A stretch of 64,000 nucleotides of DNA, from the NCBI RefSeq assembly GCF_009735585.1, contig NZ_VJVW01000001.1:1-64000 (forward strand). Direction: 5' to 3'. The notes beneath the pieces were generated by a model. It was not told the origin of the DNA and searched no databases. It saw only the letters and a program-made list of their open reading frames with translations. This document shows positions 16,365-24,355 of this stretch, one piece after another. Positions within the stretch are counted from its first letter, which is position 1, and every line of letters begins with the position of its first letter. The position numbers and the translations under genes were made by a program. The DNA comes from Christiangramia aestuarii (lineage in GTDB: Bacteria > Bacteroidota > Bacteroidia > Flavobacteriales > Flavobacteriaceae).

Positions 16365-17375
16365 TTAACCATCAATTATTGTTTCAACTCCTCCTTCAAC
16401 ATTTATAAGATTATTGAATTCGAATTGTGCTTTTAATAAATCCACTACTTTTTTACTTCTTTTTCCCGACTGGCAAAAAACCAGAACCTCTTCCTGCTTC
16501 GGAATTTCTTCTAAACGGTCTTCCAGCTCACTAAGCGGTATTTGAAGAACTTTCCCAGAATTGACCCTTGGTTGTTCGAATATTTCCCGGATATCGAGGT
16601 AGAGTTTTGTCTCGTCAGAAATTTTGCATTCTACCCTCACAGGAATAATACCTTCATTTTTGATCTTTTCGATCTCCTCTACTCGCTTTGAAATAGTTAA
16701 AAGTTGATCCTGTCCAGATAGAATATTTATCAGTTTCAATTTCCCCGAAAGTACATTTCCGGCACCAAAAATCATTTTTAAAACTTCAGCGGCCTGCATG
16801 GTTCCCAGGATCCCCGGGGTAACCCCAAGCACTCCGGTTGCTTCACAACTTATATTCTGCCTGGTAGTCTTCGGAAAAAGGCATCGGTAAGAAGGTCCGT
16901 CCTGAAAATTAAATACCGAAAGCTGCCCTTCATTTTTATAGATCGAAGCATAGACCCAAGGTTTTTCAGTTAGAATACAAGCATCATTGATCAAATATTT
17001 TGTTTCAAAATTATCGGTACCATCAAGGATGATATCATAAAGTTGAAATAGGTTTTCCGCATTATCTAAACTCAAAGGTTCTTCAAAAACATCAATTTCT
17101 ACTTCTGAATTGATCTGCTGAAGTCTTGATTTTGAAACCACAGCTTTTGATTTTCCCAGATCCTCCTCAGTAAACAATAACTGTCGATGAAGATTTGAAA
17201 GTGATACACGGTCGTGATCTATAAGCCCGAGCCTGCCAATTCCTGCGCCAACGAGATATTGCGCGGCAGGACAACCCAGTCCGCCAACGCCAACAATAAG
17301 TACACTGGCATTGCGGAGTTTTTCCTGACCAGAAACTCCAACCTCATCTAATTTTATTTGTCGGTCGTATCTCAT
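16365..17375 (-). CDS. moeB: MoeB/ThiF-type adenylyltransferase with C-terminal rhodanese domain
   Basis: 336 residues. The E1-like domain starts RYDRQIKLDEVGVSGQEKL and has GVGGLGCPAAQYL (ATP-binding glycine loop), the DHDRVSLSNLHRQ segment and DGTDNFETKYLIND. Residues ~245-336 are a rhodanese domain with FCQSGKRSKK, whose cysteine is the likely sulfur carrier. It should adenylylate the C-terminal glycine of MoaD and help form the thiocarboxylate. One oddity: the zinc-binding cysteines of MoeB are mostly missing. PSYRC replaces the usual PCYRC and no later CxxC pair is present. The SCEATGVLG cysteine is kept. It overlaps moaD by one base. Confidence 0.9.
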   Translation of the reverse strand: MRYDRQIKLDEVGVSGQEKLRNASVLIVGVGGLGCPAAQYLVGAGIGRLGLIDHDRVSLSNLHRQLLFTEEDLGKSKAVVSKSRLQQINSEVEIDVFEEPLSLDNAENLFQLYDIILDGTDNFETKYLINDACILTEKPWVYASIYKNEGQLSVFNFQDGPSYRCLFPKTTRQNISCEATGVLGVTPGILGTMQAAEVLKMIFGAGNVLSGKLKLINILSGQDQLLTISKRVEEIEKIKNEGIIPVRVECKISDETKLYLDIREIFEQPRVNSGKVLQIPLSELEDRLEEIPKQEEVLVFCQSGKRSKKVVDLLKAQFEFNNLINVEGGVETIIDG

Positions 17376-17611
17376 TATCCTCCTGCGAATGGAGGCAAAA
17401 ATGCCACCTCATCGCCTTCATTTAATTCTACTTTGTTATCTAAATTCTGGTTCACCGCCAGTTGTACAGATTCGGGATCCTGAATCTGGTATTTCTGAAC
17501 CTGCTGATCTTTCAGCTCGATAGCCGATGTTCCTGAAACAACATCCAGAACCTCATCGGTTCTACCCGCAGATTCAGCGATCATTCCAAAATATTTTACA
17601 GTTACTTTCAT
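17375..17611 (-). CDS. moaD: Molybdopterin synthase sulfur carrier MoaD
   Basis: 78 residues with a beta-grasp pattern: KVTVKYFGMIAESAGRTDE, AVNQNLDNKVELNEGDEVAF, and the C-terminal LPPFAGG. The final Gly-Gly is the thiocarboxylation site. The stop shares a base with the start of the MoeB-like gene, its activating enzyme, and the start overlaps mocA by 4 bp, so the three are tightly coupled. Confidence 0.93.
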   Translation of the reverse strand: MKVTVKYFGMIAESAGRTDEVLDVVSGTSAIELKDQQVQKYQIQDPESVQLAVNQNLDNKVELNEGDEVAFLPPFAGG

Positions 17612-18231
17612 TCCTTCTCTAACTTCTTTAATAATTCCACATCGTCTTTAGTATCCACATCAAAATTCCCTTTTTCAAATTTTACCGTCCGGAATTGGAT
17701 TTTCTTATCATAGACCAGTTTTTTTGCTCCGTGATCTCCTTTCAGTTCTTTCAAATAGGGAAATACAGAACTTGAAAAAATCGCAGGAACACCAACATCT
17801 CCGTCATATTCTGAAAAAGTAGCCTCACTGTTCCCATCTAATTGTTCCTTTATCAAGGCTTCAATTCGTTCCTCACTCACAAACGGTTGATCGGAGAGCA
17901 GAATAAGTAAATGTTCCAGATCTTTTTCCTTTTCCAGAGACCTCTCCAGACCTGTCCTGATACTTGAAGCCATTCCCTCCTGCCAGTTTTCATTTAAAAG
18001 GATTTCAAACTTTCCCGGTTCGATCTTTTCTTTTATCTCTTCTGCACCGGCACCAAGGACCAGCACCTCAGTTTCAAACTCAAAAGAACCTGCCACATCT
18101 ATAATATGCTGCAGCATTGGTTTCCCTTCGAACTCCACCAATTGCTTAGGATACCCCAGCCGACTCGAAGAACCGGCAGCAAGAATCACAACTCCTATTT
18201 TATTATTTCTGATCAAACTTTTTAGAATCAT
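17608..18231 (-). CDS. mocA: Molybdenum cofactor nucleotidyltransferase, MocA type
   Basis: 207 residues. VVILAAGSSSRLGYPKQLVE is the nucleotide-binding loop. The LG-x-PKQ form is typical of MocA (CTP) rather than the GTP-using MobA (usually GG-x-S-x-RMG-x-DK). LLILLSDQPFVSEE corresponds to the metal-binding acidic loop. MocA makes molybdopterin cytosine dinucleotide for xanthine-oxidase-family enzymes such as the two encoded nearby. The ATG at 18231 touches the edge of a repeat element; no better start is apparent downstream. Confidence 0.88.
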   Translation of the reverse strand: MILKSLIRNNKIGVVILAAGSSSRLGYPKQLVEFEGKPMLQHIIDVAGSFEFETEVLVLGAGAEEIKEKIEPGKFEILLNENWQEGMASSIRTGLERSLEKEKDLEHLLILLSDQPFVSEERIEALIKEQLDGNSEATFSEYDGDVGVPAIFSSSVFPYLKELKGDHGAKKLVYDKKIQFRTVKFEKGNFDVDTKDDVELLKKLEKE

Positions 18232-18310
18232 GTCATCCTGAATTTATTTCAGGATCTCATATACTTAACTATCAATAAAAATGAGAAGCTGAAACTAGTT
18301 CAGCTTGACG
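18231..18310. repeat. REP/MITE-like double-hairpin element, copy 2
   Basis: An 80-bp relative of the element at 16244-16320. It begins TGTCATCCTGAA and ends TTCAGCTTGACG, with hairpins TCCTGAAtttatTTCAGGA and AAGCTGAAactagTTCAGCTT and an inner CTCAT/ATGAG pairing. It occupies the gap between the mocA start and the xdhC stop. Its right end supplies the last codons and TAG stop of xdhC, and its left end touches the mocA ATG. Confidence 0.8.
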
Positions 18311-19458
18311 TTAACTTTTTTAAATTGGTTATCTTTCTTTTCATGAATTGGTGTAGACTTCTCTTTTAGAGGTCTGGCAGTTTTTCCTGTTAGCACCGAT
18401 TGGATTTCAGATAAGATCGAAAGTCCGATCTCTGCCGGTGTTTCCGCTCCAATTTCCAGTCCTACCGGAGCATGGATCTTTTTCAGAATCTCATCTTTTA
18501 ATTCAAATCCTCCCTCCTTGAGATCATCCAGCATTCTCTGATATTTCTTTAATGGACCAAGGAGCCCGATGTAAGGTATCTTCTGTTCATCAAGCAATAG
18601 TTTTAAAACTGCGAGATCGTAATTATAATTATGACTCATCAGCACAAAACAACTTCGCTGATCTATTTCTATATTTTCCAGTGTTTCCCCGGGTTTTGAA
18701 ACGATCACCTGGCAGGAACTGGTAAATCGTTCTTTATTAGCGTGAGTGGGCCTGCCATCGGTCACGATCACATCCCAGCCTAGCAGATCGGCTTGTTGCG
18801 CAAGGATCTGGGCATCATTCCCGGCTCCTACAATAATAAGTTTTACCGGAGGCTGATAAATCTGAATAAAAATATGACTAGTCTCTTTATGTAATGATAG
18901 CTCCGCGAAAACCGATTGGTTTTCCTTTAAAACCAATTGAGATTGTTCCAGAATTTGTTCCAGTAATTCTTGTTCCGGTTTCTTACCCCAAAAAGTTGAT
19001 TTTTCATCAATTATCATGGAAGTTCCATACTGCTCTTTGATTTTATCCAGATTGAACTGAACGACAATTGCCAAAGGATCTTTTTGAGCAATCACCTTTT
19101 TCAGCAATTCGCATGGATTCATTTGGTCCTGATAATTTAAAGACTCAAACAGCACCTGAATAATTCCGTTACATCCTAATTGCGCTCCAATTATCGCGTC
19201 ATCTTCATCACTGGTATCATAAGTGATGAGTTTGTTTTTCTGCTGGTACATAGCGTGCAGTGCCTTTCGCAGCGCATCTCCTTCCAGGCATCCGCCACTT
19301 ATAGCTCCTGTGATATTCCCGAATTCATCAACCAGCATTCGTGCACCGGCTCTACGATAGGATGATCCCTCCACATGAACCACGGTAGCAAGAACGCTTT
19401 GCGTCCCTTCATTTTTCAGAAGTTCATATTGATTTATAATGGCATCCAGTTCTCTCAT
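18295..19458 (-). CDS. xdhC: XdhC/CoxI family cofactor maturation protein
   Basis: 387 residues. The N-terminal XdhC_CoxI domain has GSSYRRAGARMLVDEFGNI and GAISGGCLEGDALRKA. The C-terminal Rossmann domain has LIIVGAGNDAQILAQQADLL and WDVIVTDGRPTH. XdhC binds the finished cofactor, assists its sulfuration by a cysteine desulfurase, and inserts it into xanthine-oxidase-family enzymes; E. coli PaoD is a homologue. The gene overlaps the cysteine desulfurase gene by 4 bp, which fits that job. The last few residues (VKLN) lie inside the repeat at 18231-18310, so the original C-terminus was probably altered by its insertion. Confidence 0.9.
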   Translation of the reverse strand: MRELDAIINQYELLKNEGTQSVLATVVHVEGSSYRRAGARMLVDEFGNITGAISGGCLEGDALRKALHAMYQQKNKLITYDTSDEDDAIIGAQLGCNGIIQVLFESLNYQDQMNPCELLKKVIAQKDPLAIVVQFNLDKIKEQYGTSMIIDEKSTFWGKKPEQELLEQILEQSQLVLKENQSVFAELSLHKETSHIFIQIYQPPVKLIIVGAGNDAQILAQQADLLGWDVIVTDGRPTHANKERFTSSCQVIVSKPGETLENIEIDQRSCFVLMSHNYNYDLAVLKLLLDEQKIPYIGLLGPLKKYQRMLDDLKEGGFELKDEILKKIHAPVGLEIGAETPAEIGLSILSEIQSVLTGKTARPLKEKSTPIHEKKDNQFKKVNVKLN

Positions 19459-20609
19459 ACCATTGCTCTTTTTAACTGGTTCACAGTCTTATTAATTTCC
19501 TCGGCTGCGAATTCGATCTCTGAAAGACTTGTATTTATTCCTAAACTGATCCGTAAAGAAGATAATGCCTGTTCATCGCTTAGGCCCATTGCTTTTAAAA
19601 CATGGGAAGGTTCAATAGTATTAGCTGTACAGGCCGACCCACGTGAAACCGCCAGGCTATTCAATTTTCTGATAAGTTGGTTACCGTCAATATTCTCAAA
19701 GGAGATATTGCTCGTATTTGGTAACCGATCAGAAGTCCTGGAATTGATATTACAAGAACCTGATTCCTTTAAAAGTCCTTCTAGTTTATCTCTAAGTTTA
19801 GAGATCCTTGTCGACTCTTCTTCCATTTCAGAAAAAGCAATTTCGGCAGCCTTTCCAAATCCTACGATACCCGGAACATTCAAAGTTCCCGGGCGCATCC
19901 CTTTTTCCTGTCCGCCTCCAAAAACCTGAGGTTCAATTTCGATCTCATTTTTCTTATTGATATATAATGCGCCAACGCCTTTTGGTCCGTAGATCTTATG
20001 AGAAGAGAAGATCGCTATATCAAGATCCAGAGCTTTGAGGTCAACAGGTATTTTACCCACAGCCTGGGTGATATCACTCATTAACTTCGCCCCTTTTGAA
20101 TGAACAATTTTTTCAATGTCATGCATGGGATGAATTAGGCCTGTTTCATTATTTGCCAGCATGAGGCATACAAGAATCGTTTCTGAAGTAATAGAATTTT
20201 CTAATTCTTGCAGATCAATGTTTCCCTCTGAATCCACATGCAGATAAGTGACTTCAAAACCATCATTTTCCAGAACTTTTAAAGTATCTAGAATGGCTTT
20301 ATGCTCTGTTCTACAGGAGATAATGTGCTTACCTTTTGATTGATTCGCTTTACAAAATCCGAAAAGCGCCAGATTCGCCGCTTCGGTGGCACCGGAAGTA
20401 AAAGTGATGCCAGTTGGTTTACAGTTAACCAACCTGGCGATCTGTTCCCTGGAATATTCTACAGCTTCATTGCTATCCCACCCAAAAACATGATCACTAC
20501 TGGCATTCCCGAATTTCTCGGTAAAATAAGGCAACATCGCTTCAACCACCCGTTGATCAGCTGGTGTGGTTGCATTATAATCCAGGTATATTTTCTTTTT
20601 TACTGCCAT
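19455..20609 (-). CDS. Cysteine desulfurase, NifS/IscS type, for cofactor sulfuration
   Basis: 384 residues, class V aminotransferase fold. FTSGATEAANLALFG is a PLP-phosphate site, FSSHKIYGPKGVGALY holds the Schiff-base lysine (K205), and SRGSACTANTIEPSHVL carries the catalytic cysteine (about C327). It is the first gene of the cofactor operon and overlaps xdhC, so its likely task is to provide sulfur for the terminal sulfido ligand of the molybdenum centre and for the MoaD thiocarboxylate, rather than general Fe-S assembly. A ModE-like operator lies 6 bp before the start codon. Confidence 0.92.
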   Translation of the reverse strand: MAVKKKIYLDYNATTPADQRVVEAMLPYFTEKFGNASSDHVFGWDSNEAVEYSREQIARLVNCKPTGITFTSGATEAANLALFGFCKANQSKGKHIISCRTEHKAILDTLKVLENDGFEVTYLHVDSEGNIDLQELENSITSETILVCLMLANNETGLIHPMHDIEKIVHSKGAKLMSDITQAVGKIPVDLKALDLDIAIFSSHKIYGPKGVGALYINKKNEIEIEPQVFGGGQEKGMRPGTLNVPGIVGFGKAAEIAFSEMEEESTRISKLRDKLEGLLKESGSCNINSRTSDRLPNTSNISFENIDGNQLIRKLNSLAVSRGSACTANTIEPSHVLKAMGLSDEQALSSLRISLGINTSLSEIEFAAEEINKTVNQLKRAMV

Positions 20610-20614
20610 TTAAG

Positions 20615-20638
20615 CGTTATGTATATACGTATATATCG
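20615..20638. promoter_or_regulatory. Candidate ModE operator in front of the cofactor operon
   Basis: CGTTATGTA, six bases, then TATATATCG: a 24-bp near-palindrome, symmetric at 16 of 24 positions. It has the size and half-sites of the proteobacterial ModE box (CGnTATAT ... ATATnnCG form, recalled from the literature). It begins 6 bp upstream of the cysteine desulfurase start and lies just downstream of the gene for a ModE-like protein. Binding here would cover the leader of the operon and should repress it when molybdenum is adequate. The -7 element is not clear. Confidence 0.65.
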
Positions 20639-20651
20639 CAATTTAAATTTT

Positions 20652-20676
20652 AAGGCTCAGGAATTTCCAAAGCCTT
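20652..20676 (-). terminator. Possible weak terminator after the modE-like gene
   Basis: AAGGCT (20652-20657) and AGCCTT (20671-20676) pair around a 13-nt loop. On the minus strand the hairpin follows the modE-like stop and is succeeded by AAAATTTAAAT, a poor T tract. It may partly separate the ior/modE transcript from the cofactor operon. Confidence 0.35.
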
Positions 20677-20682
20677 AGATTT

Positions 20683-21021
20683 TTATTTTAAAACTTTGAT
20701 AAGATCGGTTTGCTGGTCTACCACTTCATCGATCTTTCTCTGTAAATTCTCGAACTCTCGCATTATTTCGAAACCCTGTGGAGTGACTTCTGCTCCTCCA
20801 CCGTGCTGACCTCCTTTTTTCAGAATGACCAAAGGTTCCTCAGCATGCTGATTCAACCTCTGCACCAATTCCCAGGCTTTTTTATAAGACATTCCCATCT
20901 TTGTAGCCGCCCTGGAAAGAGAGCCTTCTTCCTGAATCCTTTTCAAAAGTTCATTAGGTCCAGGTCCATAAAATTTCTCTCCCTCATCTTCAACCCAGCA
21001 TTTAACTTTGATCTTTTTCAT
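20683..21021 (-). CDS. modE: ModE-type winged-helix regulator lacking molybdate-binding domains
   Basis: 112 residues, equal to the N-terminal DNA-binding domain of ModE. Motifs: YGPGPNELLKRIQEEGSLSR, AATKMGMSYKKAWELVQRLN (the recognition helix region) and LKKGGQHGGGAEVTPQGFEI (the wing). The two TOBE/Mop molybdate-binding domains of E. coli ModE (~260 residues) are absent. Short ModE proteins are widespread, and how they sense molybdate is unclear; a separate Mop protein is not seen here. It lies 15 bp downstream of the iorB-like gene, and the candidate ModE box follows its stop. Confidence 0.88.
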   Translation of the reverse strand: MKKIKVKCWVEDEGEKFYGPGPNELLKRIQEEGSLSRAATKMGMSYKKAWELVQRLNQHAEEPLVILKKGGQHGGGAEVTPQGFEIMREFENLQRKIDEVVDQQTDLIKVLK

Positions 21022-21036
21022 AATTGAAAGGATCTG

Positions 21037-23313
21037 TTAGGTTTTCAAATCACTACCCGCATTTTTCAATTCATTGATAAAAGGTTGTTTATAAAACCTC
21101 TTTCCGGTCGCTTTATAAAGAGCATTAGCCAAAGCTCCCTGAACGGGTGGAAATGGTGGCTCTCCCAATCCGGTAGGATCTATACCATTATCTATAAAAT
21201 GCACATCGATCTTTTTCGGCGCCTGCTTATGACGTATTAAATTATAAGTGTCAAAATTACTTTTTTGCGGTGCTCCATCTTTAAAAGTCATTTCGCTATA
21301 TAGCGCATGACCAATTCCATCAACCGTTCCACCTTCCACCATATTTTTAGCGGCATCCGGATTCACCACGATTCCGCAATCTACCACACAGGTGACCTTA
21401 TCTATCAAAGGTTCATTTTTTTCTAGAGTCAGGTCAAGGATCTGCGCCACGTAAGAATTATGGCAGTAATAAGCCGAAACTCCGCGACTCTGACTAGAAC
21501 TGCCATTGTTCCAACCAGACCTATCCCTGGCGACCTGAAGAACACCAGCGTATCTTTTAGCATCGTAATCATTCTCTTCTCCAACAGGATCTGATTCTGC
21601 GCGTTTTAGCATATCCAGTCTAAACTGAATTGGATCCTGCCCCATTTCCTCTGCCAGTTCATCTAAAAATGACTGCTCTGCCCCCGCAATAAAATTAGAA
21701 CGTGGAGCTCTGAAAGCTCCCGTTGAAATATTTGATTCAAGACTCCAGCTTTCTGCAAGATAATTGTCGATAGCTCCTGCAGGAAAACGATTGGCGAAAA
21801 GTGGACTTTCCGGAATTCCTCCGGCATTTACATGAAAAGCAGTTAGTTTATTGTTCACATCCAGCGCCGCACGATATTTCACATGGTACGCCGGGCGATA
21901 TACCCCGTTGGTCATATCATCTTCACGGGAATAAACCAGTTTGATCGGTTTTCCCATTTTCTGAGAGATCACGGCAGCTTCCACCAGGAAGTGACCATAA
22001 AGTCTACGGCCAAAACCGCCTCCCATTCTCGTCATCTGTATATCGATATCTTCGAGATCGAAGCCAAGGCGTTTATTTACACTCTTTTCAGCATATTCAG
22101 GAGTTTGAATAGGTCCTAACAATAAGGCCTTGTCACCGGTTACATCGGCGAAAAAGTTCATAGGTTCCATACAGTTATGCGCAAGGAATGGGCAGGTATA
22201 AGAACGCTCGATCACGCGGGCGGCATTTTTAAATGCTTTTTCTGGTTCACCATCCTTTCTTACCACTTCAGATTTTTTCTCCCCGACCTCAGCCATCAGC
22301 GTATTATGAATATCACTGCTTTCAAGTCCGGTAGCTCCGGCCATTCCAGCAGATTTTTCCAGAATCTGTATCTGTTCGGTCAATTTTGGATTCAGGTCCC
22401 ATTCTACCTTTAATTCTTTCTTAGCCTGCATTACCTGCCAGGTAGATTCACCTACCACAACAACCAGTTTTGAAAAAGCTGCTACATCGCTCCATTCTTT
22501 TTCCATATCTTCCGGATAGGTGTCTATGGTAAAAACGTCAACGATACCGGGCATTTCTTTTACCTTTTCGGCATCCATTGATTTGAATTCCATCCCGAAT
22601 GCAGGTGGTTGTACCAGCATCGCGATGAGCATTCCGTCTTTATAAGTATCCAGACCATAAAGTGGCTGACCGGTCACAATTTTCTTCGCGTCTACATTCT
22701 TTCGGGAAGTACCTATTATTTTGAAATTGTCATTATCCTTTAATTCCACTTCTTCCGGAACTTCAACCTGGGCGGCGGCTTTCGCGATCTCGCCATATCC
22801 CATGGTCTTATCGCTTCCTTTATGTTTTATCACTCCTTCTTCAACAGTTAGTTCTGAAACCGGAACTTCCCATTGTTTCGCTGCAGCAGTAAGAAGCATT
22901 TGTCTGGCTGTCGCTCCAGCGGTTCTCAAAGATTCCCATCCCTGACGGATGGACTGACTACCACCGGCAAGCTGCCTGGTGAAAATATCAGTATTTAATG
23001 GCGCCTGTTCTACGATGACATTATTCCAGTCCACGTCAAGCTCTTCGGCCACGATCATGGGCATGGAGGTCTTTACGTTCTGACCAATTTCAGGATTTGG
23101 AGAATAGATCGTTACAATTCCATTATCGCCTATCTTCAGATAACCGTTAAGCTCGAACCACTCATCTGGCATTTGCATGGCCATTTCTTCTCCACCTTCT
23201 TCTGTAGCTCTTTTACAGGCCAGCCAGTTGAAACCGATGATCAATCCACCACTGGCAACTCCAACGCTTTTTATAAAAGATCTTCTGCCTATTCCTGTTT
23301 TTACTTTACTCAT
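21037..23313 (-). CDS. IorB-like molybdopterin-binding oxidoreductase, large subunit, Tat signal
   Basis: 758 residues, xanthine oxidase family, of the isoquinoline 1-oxidoreductase beta type. It starts with GIGRRSFIKSVGVASGG, a twin-arginine signal (RRSFIK), and FNWLAC, which could be a weak lipobox. Cofactor regions include GGSQSIRQGWESLRTAGATA, TRMGGGFGRRLYGHFLVEAA and STGAFRAPRSNFIAGAEQSF. GLGEPPFPPVQGALANALY contains the catalytic Glu. With the 2Fe-2S protein encoded just upstream it forms an IorAB-like heterodimer that lacks an FAD subunit, so electrons probably go to a cytochrome or membrane carrier. The substrate, an N-heterocycle or aldehyde, is not known. Confidence 0.88.
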   Translation of the reverse strand: MSKVKTGIGRRSFIKSVGVASGGLIIGFNWLACKRATEEGGEEMAMQMPDEWFELNGYLKIGDNGIVTIYSPNPEIGQNVKTSMPMIVAEELDVDWNNVIVEQAPLNTDIFTRQLAGGSQSIRQGWESLRTAGATARQMLLTAAAKQWEVPVSELTVEEGVIKHKGSDKTMGYGEIAKAAAQVEVPEEVELKDNDNFKIIGTSRKNVDAKKIVTGQPLYGLDTYKDGMLIAMLVQPPAFGMEFKSMDAEKVKEMPGIVDVFTIDTYPEDMEKEWSDVAAFSKLVVVVGESTWQVMQAKKELKVEWDLNPKLTEQIQILEKSAGMAGATGLESSDIHNTLMAEVGEKKSEVVRKDGEPEKAFKNAARVIERSYTCPFLAHNCMEPMNFFADVTGDKALLLGPIQTPEYAEKSVNKRLGFDLEDIDIQMTRMGGGFGRRLYGHFLVEAAVISQKMGKPIKLVYSREDDMTNGVYRPAYHVKYRAALDVNNKLTAFHVNAGGIPESPLFANRFPAGAIDNYLAESWSLESNISTGAFRAPRSNFIAGAEQSFLDELAEEMGQDPIQFRLDMLKRAESDPVGEENDYDAKRYAGVLQVARDRSGWNNGSSSQSRGVSAYYCHNSYVAQILDLTLEKNEPLIDKVTCVVDCGIVVNPDAAKNMVEGGTVDGIGHALYSEMTFKDGAPQKSNFDTYNLIRHKQAPKKIDVHFIDNGIDPTGLGEPPFPPVQGALANALYKATGKRFYKQPFINELKNAGSDLKT

Positions 23314-23339
23314 TTTTCTCGATTTAAATTCAACTAAGA

Positions 23340-23804
23340 TTAGGCTATTTGGGAATCTGAAGCTGATTTGATAGCAGCCTTAATTCTGGTATAGGTTCCG
23401 CAGCGGCAAATATTTCCGTTCATGGCATTTTCAATTTCTTCATCGCTAGGACTCGGATTCTTTTTCAGCAAAGCTGAAGCCGACATGATCTGTCCTGCCT
23501 GGCAATAACCGCACTGGGGAACATCATGTTCCAGCCAGGCCTTTTGCACGGGATGATCCCCGTTTTCAGAAAGTCCTTCGATAGTCGTTATTTCGTTACC
23601 GGCAGCCGATGAAATGGGCAACTGGCATGATCTCACGGCAGAACCATTAAAATGCACTGTACAGGCACCACATTGGGCAATTCCGCAGCCATATTTTGTT
23701 CCAACCATTTTGAGATGGTCTCTTAAAACCCAAAGCAAAGGAGTAGTTGGATCTACATCTAGGGTCTGCTTTTTTCCGTTGATAGTTATCGTGAATTCTG
23801 CCAT
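23340..23804 (-). CDS. IorA-like 2Fe-2S subunit
   Basis: 154 residues, the normal size for the small subunit of two-component molybdenum hydroxylases. It has [20 protein letters not shown] with a following SC (first cluster), and [16 protein letters not shown] with [12 protein letters not shown] (second cluster). It has no signal peptide and would be carried across the membrane with its Tat-signal partner, 26 bp downstream. It heads a three-gene unit ending with the ModE-like regulator. Confidence 0.9.
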   Translation of the reverse strand: MAEFTITINGKKQTLDVDPTTPLLWVLRDHLKMVGTKYGCGIAQCGACTVHFNGSAVRSCQLPISSAAGNEITTIEGLSENGDHPVQKAWLEHDVPQCGYCQAGQIMSASALLKKNPSPSDEEIENAMNGNICRCGTYTRIKAAIKSASDSQIA

Positions 23805-23897
23805 GGTTATAATTTTAGTCCTTTAAAATACGGATAAAATCTTAAAGTATTTATGAAAAAGAGAATTAGGTATAGTTGAGCTTAAAAGGTATAGAGC

Positions 23898-24119
23898 TTA
23901 CTTCTTAGGAGGAAGGTCGAATGCTTCAGCCTGATGTTCAAAATGGTTTCGGTGAGATCCGTCACAAAAGGGTTTGTTACTAGAAAGTCCGCAACGGCAT
24001 AAAGAAACCAGTTCTCTTCCGCCTAAATCGTAATTATTCCCATTTTTATCCACGATCTCAAAATCGCCTTCCACTTTTAAAGATCCGTTACTCAATACGG
24101 TTAATTTTGCTTTACTCAT
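23898..24119 (-). CDS. CDGSH iron-sulfur domain protein
   Basis: 73 residues. LCRCGLSSNKPFCDGSHRNH contains the CxCx(9-11)CDGSH cluster motif (three Cys, one His) that binds a 2Fe-2S cluster as in mitoNEET. It is a single-motif, soluble cytoplasmic form. Family members transfer electrons or clusters. The closeness to iron-sulfur molybdenum enzymes is suggestive, but a 93-bp gap separates it from the iorA-like gene and no functional link is proven. Confidence 0.88.
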   Translation of the reverse strand: MSKAKLTVLSNGSLKVEGDFEIVDKNGNNYDLGGRELVSLCRCGLSSNKPFCDGSHRNHFEHQAEAFDLPPKK

Positions 24120-24138
24120 TTTTTTCAGTTTTTGTTAA

Positions 24139-24156
24139 AGCACGAAGATACGTGCA
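24139..24156 (-). promoter_or_regulatory. Candidate promoter element / hairpin before the CDGSH gene
   Basis: On the minus strand GCACG and CGTGC flank TATCTT, giving a small hairpin. The same bases contain TATCTTCG, one mismatch from the flavobacterial -7 element TAnnTTTG, about 25 bp upstream of the start codon. Either reading is tentative. Confidence 0.3.
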
Positions 24157-24355
24157 AAAAATTCAAAATTTCTTTAAATATTTGGTTCGGTATTACAAAT
24201 ATGGGAGGTGATCTAAACCGGTATTTTCCATGGTAACATATCGATAATACCTTTCTTACCGGGAGAAAAATAATGGCCTACTATGCAGACCAATTAAAAG
24301 AAAGAATTCCGAAGAACAACTCAGGTAATATTTAATTGATATTAAATTAAAAAAT

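Noticed and set aside
16244-18310. The paired palindromic elements as a CRISPR array or a riboswitch
   Set aside because: Only two copies ~2 kb apart, palindromic, no spacers and no cas genes; they fit a REP/MITE-type repeat.
19375-19929. Plus-strand frame of ~184 codons opposite the xdhC/cysteine desulfurase junction
   Set aside because: Antisense shadow of two well-supported overlapping genes; no motif.
23200-23240. IorB-like protein as a Tat lipoprotein
   Set aside because: The cysteine after FNWLA fits a lipobox poorly; Tat export is supported but lipidation is not.
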